In this document: positions 21,760 to 64,000 of the stretch, piece by piece | Numbering within the stretch: the stretch's first letter is position 1 | Layout: the number at the start of each line of letters is the position of its first letter | NCBI GenBank assembly: GCA_037179515.1 | Contig: JAXCGZ010003820.1 | Coordinates: 21,001 to 85,000, forward strand | Reading direction: 5' to 3' | From: Halocaridina rubra | Lineage: Eukaryota > Arthropoda > Malacostraca > Decapoda > Atyidae | Length of the DNA stretch: 64,000 nucleotides | Notes under the pieces: generated by a model | Told to the model about the DNA's origin: nothing | Seen by the model: the letters and a program-made list of their open reading frames with translations, nothing else | Databases searched by the model: none | Position numbers and translations under genes: made by a program

Positions 21760-23182
21760 ATTTTCTAACTACTGTATAGATATTTCTTTGCCTAAGCTCA
21801 TACCCATCATGTTTAATCAAGATATACGTACCCCACTACAAGAACCTCGTAAGTGAAAACTACCGGTCAAGAATGAACTTTGGAGAGAAAAGTACTCCAA
21901 TACTAAGTGTAAGATATATTACTAAGCCAATCTATCAGTGAGCATGAAATTCATTGAAAGAGCTCTATTAGACACTGAGAACAGATACTGACATATAAAT
22001 CTGCTAATCTATAACTTTGCTTTTCTTTACAATTTTTTAGGGATAAGCTAGTAGTGAAAAAGTATTACATATTTAAGTTCATAAAATGTGTTATGAAGAC
22101 TAGGCACTTCCTTTACTCAGTGCAGTATTATCTGAATGAATATTTTTATTCCAAATAATGCATCAACGATAAATATCATCAACTCAACTTGACACCAAAC
22201 ACACACACAGAGAGGCTATTGCATAAGAGATTGTGCGGGTGGGCCTAAAACAATGTGAATTTTAATCAAATTAATTACAATCTAAAATAATAAGATGCTT
22301 ATCTGAAGATAGTTAGGCAGTAAAATAAGCTTAATATCTAAAAAGAAAAAAAAAACTTTTTTAAACTTTAACTAACTAACCTCCATGAGAATGGTTTCAG
22401 CTCATTTATGAAAATATTGCAACTAATTCGTGCATTTTTGCCCATCGGCTCAAAGCAAAACAAAACTAAAGGAAAATGTTACAGTAAATATAAAGTAATT
22501 ATTAATATACTTAAGTACAGTTGTTTATATTATGAATAGCAAAATTTACTGTTTTCAATATCGATGTACTTTAACAATAATCTCAAGAATTTACGCAGAT
22601 ATCTAAATAGTTTTTCCATGAAAAGCACAATTTTTTTCAGCTGTGTGCTAAAGTTAACTTGTTAAACATAAAAACTACTTCAGCGGTCACAATGATATGC
22701 AGTATACTTTTCAGGAATAATTTTAAATATGTGTCGATTCTTTACATGTATTATTGTACTTGCTGGACTCATACAATGACTCAAAGACATATCTTAGGTT
22801 ATCAAGAATTGTAATTCACAATAAATGACTCCAATGCCCTCGTGATACATTGTTACAATGCTTTTTATACATTTTCCCTCCATTTTACCCATTTGGTTAG
22901 TAGTATGTAAGGCAAACTACAAGAGATTCAATACCACAAAATGTATAATGCATCCCTACTGAATCAAATACTGATACAAGCAAATAGTCTTCTCCAGGTA
23001 ATGAGACACTTGCCAAATTTAATCTAAAATTTCCAAGGGGGATATTAATAAAGGCACTTGAAACGATTATAAAAATAAAGGTAATTGGAAAATAAAGAAA
23101 AAAAGCAGTATTATATAAAGATTTTGAAAAGTCCCATCAAGATAACTTCTCACCCATTTAGCATTACCAACCTCCAAAACTA
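21760..23182 (-). other. Probable MSRA 3' UTR/downstream region
   Basis: Directly downstream of the MSRA stop codon at 23183. If the TGA in this gene is read as selenocysteine, a SECIS stem-loop is expected in the 3' UTR. Each ATGA in the minus orientation was examined by eye and none had matching arms with a canonical quartet. AATAAA-like signals are frequent in this AT-rich DNA and none can be singled out. Confidence 0.35.
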
Positions 23183-29785
<6,603 letters not shown>

Positions 29786-29889
29786 GGTTCTCACAGCCAA
29801 ATCAGCCTGATTAAGATAAAAAAATATATAAAATATTGATAACAAATATAAAAACTAAGCATACATCTGTACATGTGTAAACATATATT

Positions 29890-30600
29890 TAAGCATATCA
29901 AATCACTACCTCAGGTCGAGCATCAAACCCTGGACCTCTTAAATAATAAGCAGAATACATAACACTGAGCTATGAGACATTATAATAAGGAACAACCCCT
30001 ACTCATACAAGATATGAGTAACTCATATTGACATTTTATTATTTTAACACTCCCCAATACACACTCTAACCTAATTAGAAAAGTACAAGATGATTTCCTT
30101 TCCTTAACCAAAGAGATCCCAGATTAATATTACATAATCTTCTTGGGTAAATACTTATGTCAAATTGTCCCTACAGGTTGGAAAACGAACCCCGAACCTT
30201 TGGAATTAATGGAAGATGTTACAACTAATGAGCTACAGTGTACTGCATAAGGTACAATTCAATAGTCATTCACGAGGTAGGGGTACCTCACGAATATATT
30301 TAGCAGCAAAATTCTTATTAATAATTAATTATTCTGTACATGTGTAATAAAAAAATATCAACCATCTCAAGGGTCAGGAATCGAACCACGAACCACTGAA
30401 ATCAAAGGTAGAGGACATAACCATGGAGATATTATAACTAGTCTCATATTCAAGATAAGAGTAATACATTGACGAATACGGCAAAAATAATACTGCATAC
30501 TATATGCATGTAAATATTTAAAACATATCAAACCATCCTTATGGGTCAGGAATAAAATCCAGCTTAAGTTAGATTAGTCTGCATAATCGAAGTGTATCCA
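29890..30600 (-). repeat. Degenerate tRNA-like repeat array
   Basis: About four diverged segments at roughly 29910, 30175, 30365 and 30540. Each has a B-box-like element on the minus strand (for example TGGTTCGATTCCTGACC) followed by poorly conserved DNA. Spacing is about 180-260 bp. They read as decayed SINE units rather than tRNA genes. Confidence 0.45.
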
Positions 30601-31180
30601 TAAGTAAGCAACAAGTTTATTATTGTACTGTACTACCGAAAGTCTCCTGCTCTCGCACCAAGCTACTACCAAATACTTCACAAATACCACGAATCTTGAA
30701 GCCTATATTGAAATATGTAATAAGATGAAACAGTGACAATTAATTCATTGTGTAAATTACATCAAATTTTATAAATCATATTCTATACTTCTCACTTAGT
30801 GGGCATGGACAAACTAAATTTACAAAACTCAATACTTATAGACCTCAAAATATTCACATACATAACACCATATCACACTGCAATTAAGTACAAATAGCCT
30901 TTATAAGTAGCAATAAAGACTAAATAGCAGTTTCTCTGTCGCGCAAAAGTGGACACCATTAATATTTTGCGAACTCAATGACTAAAGTATATTTAGACCT
31001 CCCTAACCTGCCAAAATTATAAATCAATTAGTAATTTTAAAACTCATCAGTAATTATACACTGTTAAACTTCCACCAAGGAAATTGAAATATAAACGGAA
31101 TAAATATCTAAAACAACTAAATATACAATATACAACAATGAACTCCAGCGGATATAAACGACACACACGTGATCTTATCT
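30601..31180. other. Intergenic, nothing recognised
   Basis: AT-rich. It may include the MSRA promoter or 5' UTR exons, which could not be located. Confidence 0.35.
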
Positions 31181-31187
31181 TGTTTTC

Positions 31188-31415
31188 AACTACCAACCAA
31201 ACATAACCACTTACATCCCGTCTGTGACACTAACATACTTACACCCGTACCAACCATACATAACCACTTACATCCCATCTGTGGTACTAACATACACCTG
31301 TACCAATCAAACATAACCACTTACATCCCATCTGAGGTACTAACATACTTACACCTGTACCAACCAAACATAACCACTTACATCCCGTCTGTGGTGCTAA
31401 CTACTTACATCTAGA
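31188..31415 (+). repeat. About 58-bp minisatellite, 4 copies
   Basis: Four copies of a unit with CATAACCACTTACATCCC, then TCTGTGGTACTAACATAC and TTACACCTGTACCAACCAAA. The reading frame that spans it is produced by the repeat. Confidence 0.9.
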
Positions 31416-32327
31416 CGTACAAACGAATGCGCCTGATGAGTAATACTCAACGACACCAATACAATAACAACTCAATAGGATACCTTCCTCCTCTACTCCT
31501 TGAACTACCATACGTAAGCACTTAAGTAAAATAACAAAAATACAGTCCTGTTGGTTGCCCCACCATACTTACACCAGGTCGTAGGAACGAGTGCACCTGA
31601 CGAATAATATTCATCTAAAGTAGTGATTCGCCACCCCTTGAAAGTCTTCGCTCTTCCGTTCCTACGACAGCCTCGTCAAGGCCCATTTATATTAGAGGAT
31701 TCGATTGTGTAATCATGTGGGGTACGTTCAATAACTATTACGTAAACTAAGGGAATTATAAAACAACTAAATATCTCGTAATGTGTATACCCATTTATAT
31801 ACATATTCACATTGTAATTTTTCTTGAAATTTTACTTAATATTTTTATTTAAATACTTTAAAATAAAATACAGATCTCAAATAATTCTATTTGAAATTAT
31901 ATAAAGATAAAAACGCTTTCTTAAAATGTGCTACTAAACGAACCCAGCATTTTTCTTTTCACATTTGGTTGTTCTTACCAAAACTTTCTTAGCCTTTGGA
32001 ATATTCCTCTATTAAATATGTGTAAACATATCTGATTTACGTAATTTGAATGATCAAACAGATACATTATAAGCCCTTCCATATTATATATGCCTTATTA
32101 TACTCCATAAAAATTTTGGGTTACTGATGAAAAGGTCAAAGCTGGCTTTTTTTGACGGAAACAAGTAGCCAAAACTTTAACTTCCAATTACAACCTAACT
32201 CAGCCAGGTGTAACAACCCGTTTCTCATCTTAGACAAGCTTATCTTTTCTTCTGTCAATTTTCTTTTACAAATAGCACTGTTTCTCATGATTTAATGATT
32301 AACATACTAAGCTTCCATATATTTCAT
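31416..32327. other. Intergenic, nothing recognised
   Basis: AT-rich, apart from a slightly GC-richer patch at about 31550-31700 that was considered as a promoter but shows no decisive motif. Confidence 0.35.
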
Positions 32328-32354
32328 CAATTATCACATTATATCTCTGGGAGT

Positions 32355-32552
32355 GGATTGATTCGGTTTTACGTCACGAACTCCATTTTCTACTAAGGGC
32401 TAGGACGGTTGCCTTCTTACGAAGGGCTTGTTTTGGCAGATGTAATCGTTACCCTGAGTGTATGCCCTTACTAACCTCAGTCAGTGACGGGGCGCGAAAC
32501 CTCGACCTGCCGCCTCTGAGTCGCAGACGCTACCATTTTGCCACGGAGACAA
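32355..32552 (-). mobile_element. tRNA-derived SINE with 27-bp target duplication
   Basis: The minus strand begins GTCTCCGTGGCAAAATGGTA (tRNA-like head with A box), followed by a B-box-like region. It is flanked by a direct repeat beginning CAATTATCACATTATA and ending CTCTGGGAGT (32328-32354 and 32553-32579, 26 of 27 matching). This is a clear retroposition footprint. Confidence 0.85.
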
Positions 32553-32902
32553 CAATTATCACATTATACCTCTGGGAGTAATTTAAGTTTTTATTGAGAT
32601 AATGGCGACACATATCAGTGAGCATTTATCAATATCGTGGTAGTAAAACATATCAATGATATAAAAATTCCATTTCCCAACTCTTTTGCAAGTATTTCCA
32701 CATAAATAAATGTACATTTTAAGTCACTGTCTTATTGTACATTTATATTAATTCATTACAAAAATGTACGGCGATGAGAATATTCTCAATGTAATTACTG
32801 AATGCCCAGAAAGTTAAAATAACGGATGTGCAAATTCAGCTCAATTCTTTAATAATGCTGTTTGATATAAAGGAGACATCTGTTTTGAAATACAGTACTT
32901 AC

Positions 32903-32979
32903 ACTTTTTACGCCATCTGTAACCCCTGCCACCTTTCCCGGTGTATAGGCTCAGTAAACTGCATTCCAGCATTCCCTGT
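32903..32979 (-). other. Possible noncoding exon
   Basis: On the minus strand a good acceptor (TTTTTTTTATCCTTAG) and donor (AAAAAGT|GTAAGT) bound 77 nt that are less AT-rich than the flanks. No frame continues into MSRA exon 1 without a stop, so if real it would be a 5' UTR exon of MSRA or part of an unseen transcript. Confidence 0.25.
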
Positions 32980-33305
32980 CTAAGGATAAAAAAAACCTTG
33001 AATTGTACTTTTTATCAATTATCTCATATTCAAACCTAAAGCTCTATATTACAGACTGTCAGACATCTATACAATACCTACTATATGACCGGATACAATA
33101 ATATGGAACCATAAATATAAATAAATTTATGCTCCAACATGTGTTTTATATTTTCATATAGATTTTTTGCAATTTGTTTGCTTCTGTATCACTCATCCTT
33201 TGCCAGTTTTTAATCTCTTATATACATTACATACTCACACCATGTCATATACAGGTATATGCGTATCCATTGTACATTGCTTGCACAGATTGGAAATAGT
33301 CAACA

Positions 33306-33473
<168 letters not shown>

Positions 33474-33729
33474 CGCTTTTCACTCATGTTTATAATCTGC
33501 GAAATTGGAATAACACCCCTGAAAAGTAATAGTAAATAAATACGAAATACACGAATAATGCCCATGCAAAAAAATTTGAAAAAAAAAATCTTTCATTTTG
33601 GTAACTAATCGATCGCCTCAGAGACACTTTTCCGCCATGCTGCCATGTGCTTCAATGTCTCTTTACCCAGCATACTGCATGGCTATATCGCTTGCTCTGT
33701 GTTTGTGTTAAGGTTTGTAAATCGTCAAG

Positions 33730-34760
33730 AAAAAAGCGTGCAAGAGCGCATTAGCTGATACGGAGGCAGGAAAACGTTTGCAGATAGAGGTTCGTTCTCA
33801 TGCATCCTCCTCCTCTTCTACCGCTTAATGCGATCGGATATATATTTTTTTTCTTTTATGTGACACCAGGACAGGCACCCCCGCAAATAAAAATCTACCC
33901 TCATCAGGCCTGGGCACGAAGAAAACATTATGAGAAATAGAGATGGGGAATGTTGTGACTTGTCAGATGTGAAGAGATAATAAGACATGTGTAACGAATA
34001 TCCAAATTATTCGGTGTTGATGTAGGCATAGAAAGAGAACCGTAACTGAAGGAAGACTTAACATCGAACTGTCCAGGACAGACTTATCTAAGTATGAAGA
34101 GAATGGAAAAAAAGCATTAAGAACAAACAGCAAACAAACTTGTGATATAATATCGTCAGGGAAATAGCGTGCGAGAGTGCATCAGCTGATACGGAGGCAG
34201 CAAAACATTTGCAGATCGATGTTAGTTCTCCCGCATCCTCCTCCTCTTAATGCGATCGGATATTATGGAGAGAATGGAAAAAATGCTAAGTACAGTACGT
34301 GGATGAGCATTAAGAACAAACAGCAAACAAACTTGCGATATAATATCATCAGGGAAATAGCATGCGAGAATGCATCAGCTGATACGGAGGCGGCAAAACG
34401 TTTGCAGATAGAGATTCGTTCTCCCGCATCCTCCTCCTCTTCTACCGCTTAATGCGATCGGATATTATGGAGAGAATGGAAAAAAAACATTAAGAACAAA
34501 CAGCAAACAAACTTGCGATAGAATATCGTCAGGGAAAGAGTGAGAGTGCATCAGCTGATACGGAGGGAAAAACGTTTGCAGATACAGATTCGTTCTCCTG
34601 CATCCTCCTCCTCTTCTACTGCTTAATGCGATCGGACATTATGGAGAGAATGGAAAAAAAGCATTAAGAACAAACTTGCCATATAATATTGCCAGGGAAA
34701 AAGCGTGCTAGAGCAAAAACGTTTGCAGATAGAGGTTCGTTCTCCCGCATCCTCATGCTC
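33730..34760 (+). repeat. 180-bp tandem repeat, about 5 units
   Basis: GCGATCGGATATTATGG-like landmarks lie at about 33836, 34253, 34452 and 34629, with GCATCAGCTGATACGGAGG and GTTCGTTCTCCCGCATCCTC in each unit. One frame reads NKQQTNLRYNIIREIACE across a unit, so the satellite may derive from a coding segment. Confidence 0.9.
33860..33995. repeat. Dispersed repeat fragment, copy 2
   Basis: Contains GAGAAATAGAGATGGGGAAT and TGTCAGATGTGAAGAGATAA, matching 9830-9960. It interrupts a satellite unit. Confidence 0.5.
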
Positions 34761-35056
34761 ACCGCCACCATGCACATCCCAGTGTATACCTGTTGCCACC
34801 ACATAATAGAGTGCATTAATTTGTTTACTGTACAGTATCTTAATATAAATAACTATAGGTCTTTCTGCTTTGTTATGTACTTATAAAAAATGTTTTACTT
34901 ACCCTATATCTTTGGTATAGTGTGTCTATGTACGGTTGTGAAATGTATCTATGCCCATTATCATTGTTTCTTATGGAAAATGACGCATTACATTACGTGA
35001 GTTTCACATTACCCGTCACCTCTGAGAACCTATCTTTGCATTATTCTAAGAACTAG

Positions 35057-36433
<1,377 letters not shown>

Positions 36434-39400
36434 CAGTGATCCCTCGTTTATTGCAGAGGTTCGGTTCCAGGACCGGCCACGATAGGTGAAAATCCGCGAA
36501 GTAGGATCACAATATACACATAGGTATTTTACATTTATTTTTACCTTTACTGTATAAATCCTCCCTGCACAGCTAAAAAAAAAACACCCTTTACTTCGTT
36601 AACAGCGTGCAAGCGTAAATTTATAAGAAAGTGATAGGTAAAATTACCGTGAATGAGGTGATAATTATGTGACATACTCATATACATAGGTATTTTACAT
36701 TTATTTATACCATTACTGTATAAACCCTCCCTGACACTGTTAAAAAACCACCCTTTACTTTATTAATAACAGTGTGCAAGCGTAAATTTATATGAAAGTG
36801 ATAGGTAACTTACCGTGAATAAGGTGATGATGACGTGACATACTCATATACATAGCTATTTTACATTTATTCTTACCTTTAGTGTATAAACCCTCCCTCC
36901 AGCTGTTATAAAACCACCATTTACTTTATAAATAACAGCAGGCAAACGTAAATTTATATGAACGTGATAGGTAAACTTACTGTGAATAAGGTGATGATGA
37001 CGTGTATAGACTCCAGAGGAAATTATTCTGCAGCCAATGACAGCTTTACGGCTGCTTTTTGCGAAAGAAGAACAGGGTAATGGGGAGTTGCTGTCACTGT
37101 TTCTTCATTTGTTGGAAGATAGTCTTGTAAGGAATCTTGGCATCGTTGAGAAGATTGCAGAAGGTCACCGAATGAACCAGATTATCGTCATGTTCTTGCG
37201 AGAGTTGTTGGACTGCTTTCACATGTTCATACAAGGCTGCCAGACGTTCGAGTGTAGGGCCAGCTTCTTCAATTTCTTTGTGCGTTTCCTCTGGTTGTTC
37301 TTCTTCCTCTTCTTTGCTCGCTGATTTTGTCATTTCCTCCAAGTCTTCATCAGTCAAAGGCTGTGAGTGGCAGTCGATTAGTTCATTCACGTCTTCATGA
37401 GTTATATCTTCAAAGCCTTCTCCTCCTAATAATGCAGCCAACTTCACAGCTTTCGCAACTGCCGAGTTATGGACTTTGTCAGGAGCGAATCCCTTGTAGT
37501 GGTAGATGACTTGCGGCCACAATTTCTTCCAGTTGGCATTGATTGTGGCCGGCTTCATCTTTGATTGCATTCTGTATATTTTGAAGGCATGCAGCAATCG
37601 TGTAGTTAACGCCAGTAAGTCTTCAGTGAGAATTCTTTGTTCGAATCCATGGATTCAACCAGGTTCGCCATGACATTTCATGTGTAGAGGGCCTTGAATG
37701 CACGAATAATGCCTTGATCCATAGGCTGAATCAGAGATGTCGTATTCGGTGGCAGGAACTCTACTTGAGCACCGTCATATTCGCGATCAGTTGCGTGGCC
37801 ACCAGCATTATCCATCAAAAGGACTTTAAATTCAAGGCCCTTTTCTACAAGATAAATTTTTACCTGAGGGAGAGAGCATTGGTGAAACCAGTCTGATGTG
37901 AGGCTTTTCATGATCCAGGCCTTAGGGTTATGCATCCAATATGCTGGAAGCAGATTCTTATTCTTATTCTTCAAAGCCCTAGGGTTCTATAACTTGTAGA
38001 TAAGCCTGGGCTTTAACATGAAGCCAGCAGCATTCTCACACATGATGAGGGTAATGTGGTCTTTGTGCGCTTTAAATCCCCGGGCTTTAGCTTTTTCCTT
38101 GAAGAGAAAAGTGCGAGACGGCATTCTCTTCCATAATAATCCAGTTTCATCCATGTTAAGCACTTGCTGAGGAGCATATTCGCCTTCTTCGATAATTTTC
38201 TTGAAGTCATTTTTCACGTAATCTTCAACTGCAGCTGCATCTGCAGAGGCAGCTTCGCCATAAACCAAAACGCTCTTTAGGCCATAGCATTTTTTAAATT
38301 TGGCGAACCATCCCTTGCTTGCCACGAACGCTTGTTTCCTCAGTGAAGAATTGCTGAAGGATCCTGGTTGTGGGTCGTCGATATCTTCTTCTCTCTCCTC
38401 CTATCCACGGTCTCCACTGTTGTCGTCAGGTTCGTATGCAGTGAATGTCTCGTACAGCTTCTTCGCCTTTGTTTGTATGATATTGCTCTACGCTGATGTA
38501 CTTCTTTCTGCAATCAGCAATCCATGGGGCCAAAGCAGATTCCATCCGCACTATTATCTTATTGCGGGGTGTTACGACCCTCTTCGCTGTTTTACTAAAT
38601 GAAATAGTCGCTGTTTTCCTGATATTTGCCTCGTCCTTTTTGATGTATTGAACAGTAGATTCGTTGAGGCCAATATGGCGGCCGATAACCGCGAACTTTC
38701 TTCCTTCCTTCAGCATATCTTACAGTTTTACCTTTTCTGCTATGGTCAACATTTTCCTTTTCTGCTTAGGCTTACTACCAGAAGGCTTAGAAGATGAAGG
38801 ATGCTTGGGAGGCATTGCAGAGGTTGAAAAACGAGAGTAAGAAAAATCACAAGCACAACACAAATGGCGCACACGTGAGTTAGACTGAATGGGTGAGGCG
38901 AGACAATGGAAGATGCTGGGAGAATGAAGCTTCAATCAAAAAGCCAATCAGACCCAATGAAACAGAACATACAGAAAAACAATTCTGTGATTCGTCGTCT
39001 CCCACCCTTTCAGCCAATAGCATCCCATGAACTATCTCAAGTAGGTGCAAGCCTTTGCGTTTTTCAAGACCCCAATACAGTGTACGCTATCGTACAGTAT
39101 TTTACATGGTGCAATACTGTGAGTTTTATGTTTAAATTCATGTTTATTACTATTTTTACTGTTTTATTATTCTTAGGCTAGGAAATACTTTTTCTTTATC
39201 AATATAATAATGAAAATACTGGAAATCTTAATATGTACTAGCTCACGTAGGTGCGACCCTCTTCATTTTCTGAAACGCTGATACCGGTATCATATTTAAC
39301 ATGGAGCAATAATGTGAGTTACATGTTTTAATTTGTTTTTTACTATTTTTTACTGTTTTATTATTCTTAGGCTAGGAAATAAATTTTTTATCAATAAAGT

Positions 39401-39737
39401 AATCAAAAATACTGGAAAATTTAATATGTGCTAACTCACGTAGGTGCGAGCCTTTGCGTTTTCCGAAACGTCGATACCGGTATCATACTTTCTATGGTGC
39501 AGAGTTACATGTTTAAATTTGTTTTTTTTTACTATTCTATTATTTTTAGTCTGGGAAATAAATTTTTTTTATCAATAATAAAAAAAAAAAATTCAATAAA
39601 ATAATGAAAATACTGAAAAATTTTATTTTTTAATATTTTAATATTCTCGCATATATCCAGAAAAAAAAAATCGAAAAAAAAAACCGCGATGCACTGAATT
39701 CATGTTAGGTGAACCGCAATATAGCGAGGGAACACTG
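36434..39737 (-). mobile_element. Full-length Tigger (pogo) DNA transposon, inactive
   Basis: Ends are CAGTGATCCCTCG and, inverted, CAGTGTTCCCTCG, flanked by TA duplications: 3304 bp. It contains a dead transposase gene on the minus strand. Subterminal regions carry roughly 150-bp direct repeats on both sides (about 36525-36980 with GCAAGCGTAAATTTAT; about 39050-39500 with TTATTATTCTTAGGCTAGGAAA). An internally deleted relative lies at 58256-59980. Confidence 0.93.
37094..38815 (-). pseudogene. Tigger transposase (CENP-B HTH plus DDE_1), disrupted
   Basis: ATG at 38815 opens MPPKHPSSSK, then a CENP-B-type helix-turn-helix region (LTIAEKVKL; IGRHIGLNESTVQYIKKD), a second HTH with GWFAKFKKCYGLK, and the catalytic domain: NMDETGL, LLMDNAGGH and QPMDQGII give the DDD triad. 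The C-terminal tail is acidic. Disruptions seen: a TAA at 38720-38722 where the 58256 relative has a Leu codon; a frameshift near 38430-38480; a TAG near 38400; a TAG at 37987-37989; and a further break near 37600-37680. It is not a host TIGD gene, since it sits within intact transposon ends. Confidence 0.92.
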
Positions 39738-41156
39738 TATATCCAAAATATTACAGTAAATCAATTATATTTCTGCTTCCCAACCCTATTGAGTTTTGGT
39801 ATTTACTGGTCCAGTGACTGACAAAACAATAATTGAATATTACAATTCATCGATACAGATGAAGGTACAGTATTAGGATTTAAATAAATAACTTTGTAAT
39901 GCAACATATTTAATGATTAAAATAATGGCAAACATAATTTACAGTGCTTGAGATGGATATTTTTTCAAATCCTAAAAAGCATGGGTGCTATGAGGGAACC
40001 TATGATAAATTTGTACAAATAATATTTGCTATGCTGAGCATCATATTTACATACACTGTATACAGAACCCAGTCTCCAGGATATTCATTAAATATCAAGT
40101 ATAGTTCATAAATTTCACTACAGTCGGGTCTTAGATAACTCTTATGAGTTGAATATCGAATGACGATTAAGAGGCAATAAAAAGTATTTATGATTTGCTA
40201 CATAAGACTGTAATTACAATCCTAGAACAGGGAAATATAGATTTCTCCCTTTGGGAAAGACATGAACACTCCACACTTGTTTAACATACTGAAAAATGTC
40301 AACAACAAATATCACAAAAACAAACTGGTTATCACTTTATTATATTACCCAAAATAAGAAAATCTTTTTGGCTATCTATTCGTTTTCCTAGTATCACACT
40401 ACATTTATTGAATTTGAGTGGAAATATTTGCTCTAATCATATCACTTTTTGTTTTAGTTAATACTAAGAATGATACAAATATATACAATCAAATACTCCT
40501 TTTTGGTTGCTACCCCTTCATGACACTAATAAACAGAGCTGCTCCTGTTTAAGGTATTAAACGCATTTCTCAGTGCAGGACGAAAAATGTCTTGTCTAAG
40601 CCATAGGTCCTCTAATATCTCTACAATATATGACAGGCTGACAATGAAAAGTTGAAGCAAAGTACTTTATGGTGATGCTTTCCACTTTCATGTCATTCAT
40701 TCAAATAAGTATTCTTGCAGCTTTTTCCCTCCCGAGTAACTGCCATAATACTGGTAGTTTATCTTTATAGATTGAAACACATGTAAACCATCAATGAAAC
40801 TGCGTTTACTAATTTCTGAGTGTAAGGAAAATATTAACACCAACGCTGGTATCGAAAATCCATAATGGCATCAATAAACTCCCTTCGCAACACGCTATGA
40901 TGAATTACCCTCTTAGAGCACATTTTCTATAACATTCTGCCCCAACTTTGATACATTGGCTTATCAAGCACTAGAGAGACTGTAGGGAATCTATGTCCCA
41001 GGCCTGCGACTCTAATAATACTCCTGTGGATGTGAAGAGAACACTAAAATAAATCCATTATCAAGCTGTATGGGTAGGTTAATAACTACTCTATCAGTAA
41101 CAAAAATCCGTTAAATGTATTTATATCAAATAATTAAAATGAAAAAAGTTCTTGAG
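39738..41156 (-). other. Probable KHDC4 3' UTR and downstream region
   Basis: Immediately downstream of the KHDC4 stop. No gene is seen. Minus-strand AATAAA occurs at about 40405 as one possible polyadenylation signal, with low certainty. Confidence 0.35.
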
Positions 41157-63349
<22,193 letters not shown>

Positions 63350-63355
63350 GCTTAA

Positions 63356-64000
63356 CTAAAGAAATGGACGAATGGCCCAGGCACTTGCCCACATTTCATC
63401 CACATTGGCAAGGAGATGAATGGCTATATGTAATAAAAAAAAAATATGCGTTTTTACATTATATACAAATATACAAAATAAATAAAAAAGCATCCACAAC
63501 AGATACTATATTTTATGAACAGACTCTTATAGCAACATGTAAGCTTATTTCTTCTTGGTTTCACTGAGCTGGAGGTCAATATCTTCTTGGGAATACTTAT
63601 GAATTGCTAAGATACTGGTTTGTGTTTTGCAACTGCAAGGTAGTGTTATAATGACCCAGTACAACTACCTACTTGGCCGCCTACTATACAGAAATTAGGC
63701 ATATGCAGTATATCAAAATGACTTCCGTTCAGCAACTAGTTCAACAAGCATCCAACCCAATTTAATTGAAAATGTAACATATTTCTTAAATACAGTAATT
63801 GTGATAAAACATTACTCACATCTTTCAATCTCTTTACTATGAAGCTACTCATGCAAGACTATCAAACCAGAGTGGCTTAGCAACGTCCAAAACTGGGGGG
63901 GTTTATATTTTAACCTAACATAACCTAACGTGAAAAAAGAAGCTGTTGTAGCACTTCATAAAATAAAAAAGGCATAATAAAATCCACAGATAAGCAAACT
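63356..64000. other. KHDC4 upstream region (intron or promoter), nothing firm
   Basis: No upstream coding exon with the KWDQP motif expected in vertebrate KHDC4 was found before the window ends. A short TTAGG-like patch (AACCTAACATAACCTAACG) lies at about 63914. Confidence 0.35.

Noticed and set aside
37037..38602. Plus-strand frames over the Tigger transposase.
   Set aside because: They are antisense shadows; domain motifs are only on the minus strand.

Overview
This window is animal nuclear DNA: intron-split genes, long AT-rich noncoding stretches, very long (TA)n arrays and many degraded LINEs, SINEs and DNA transposons. The repeat mix (RTE-like and Jockey-like non-LTR elements, pogo/Tigger-type elements, huge TA arrays, TTAGG-like repeats) and the protein similarity suggest an arthropod, most likely a decapod crustacean. 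That is an inference from recognition only; no species is claimed.

Three host genes can be built with every splice phase closing. (1) TMEM11 (+, 3691-11004, 4 coding exons, 173 aa), a mitochondrial inner-membrane protein. (2) A methionine sulfoxide reductase A gene, MSRA (-, 29785-23183, 4 coding exons, 213 residues). Its only in-frame stop is a TGA at exactly the catalytic cysteine of the GCFW motif, so it is probably a selenoprotein. (3) KHDC4 (-, 63349-41157, 12 exons, 1416 aa), a KH-domain RNA-binding/splicing protein with a very long Q/P/G-rich tail ending in RGG repeats. TMEM11 and MSRA converge; KHDC4 and MSRA are in tandem. The genes look like unrelated housekeeping neighbours.

Layout: 1-2975, RTE-like LINE (-). 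3500-11100, TMEM11 with a pogo-like element, a TTAGG-like tandem repeat, LINE debris and a SINE in its introns. 11100-23180, intergenic, with a TA array, a second pogo-like element holding a nested hAT-like MITE, SINEs and two divergent Jockey-like LINE tails. 23183-29806, MSRA, whose introns hold a TA-flanked element with a 180-bp satellite and a tRNA-like palindrome. 29800-41150, intergenic, with tRNA-like repeats, a minisatellite, a SINE with a 27-bp target duplication, another satellite-bearing element and a full-length but dead Tigger transposon. 41157-63355, KHDC4, with a CR1-like LINE remnant, a small MITE, a 505-bp tandem duplication, a 378-bp TA array abutting a deleted Tigger copy, and a second copy of the RTE-like LINE in its introns.

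The most notable finding is the probable selenocysteine MsrA. No canonical SECIS element could be identified by eye, so that part is unresolved.
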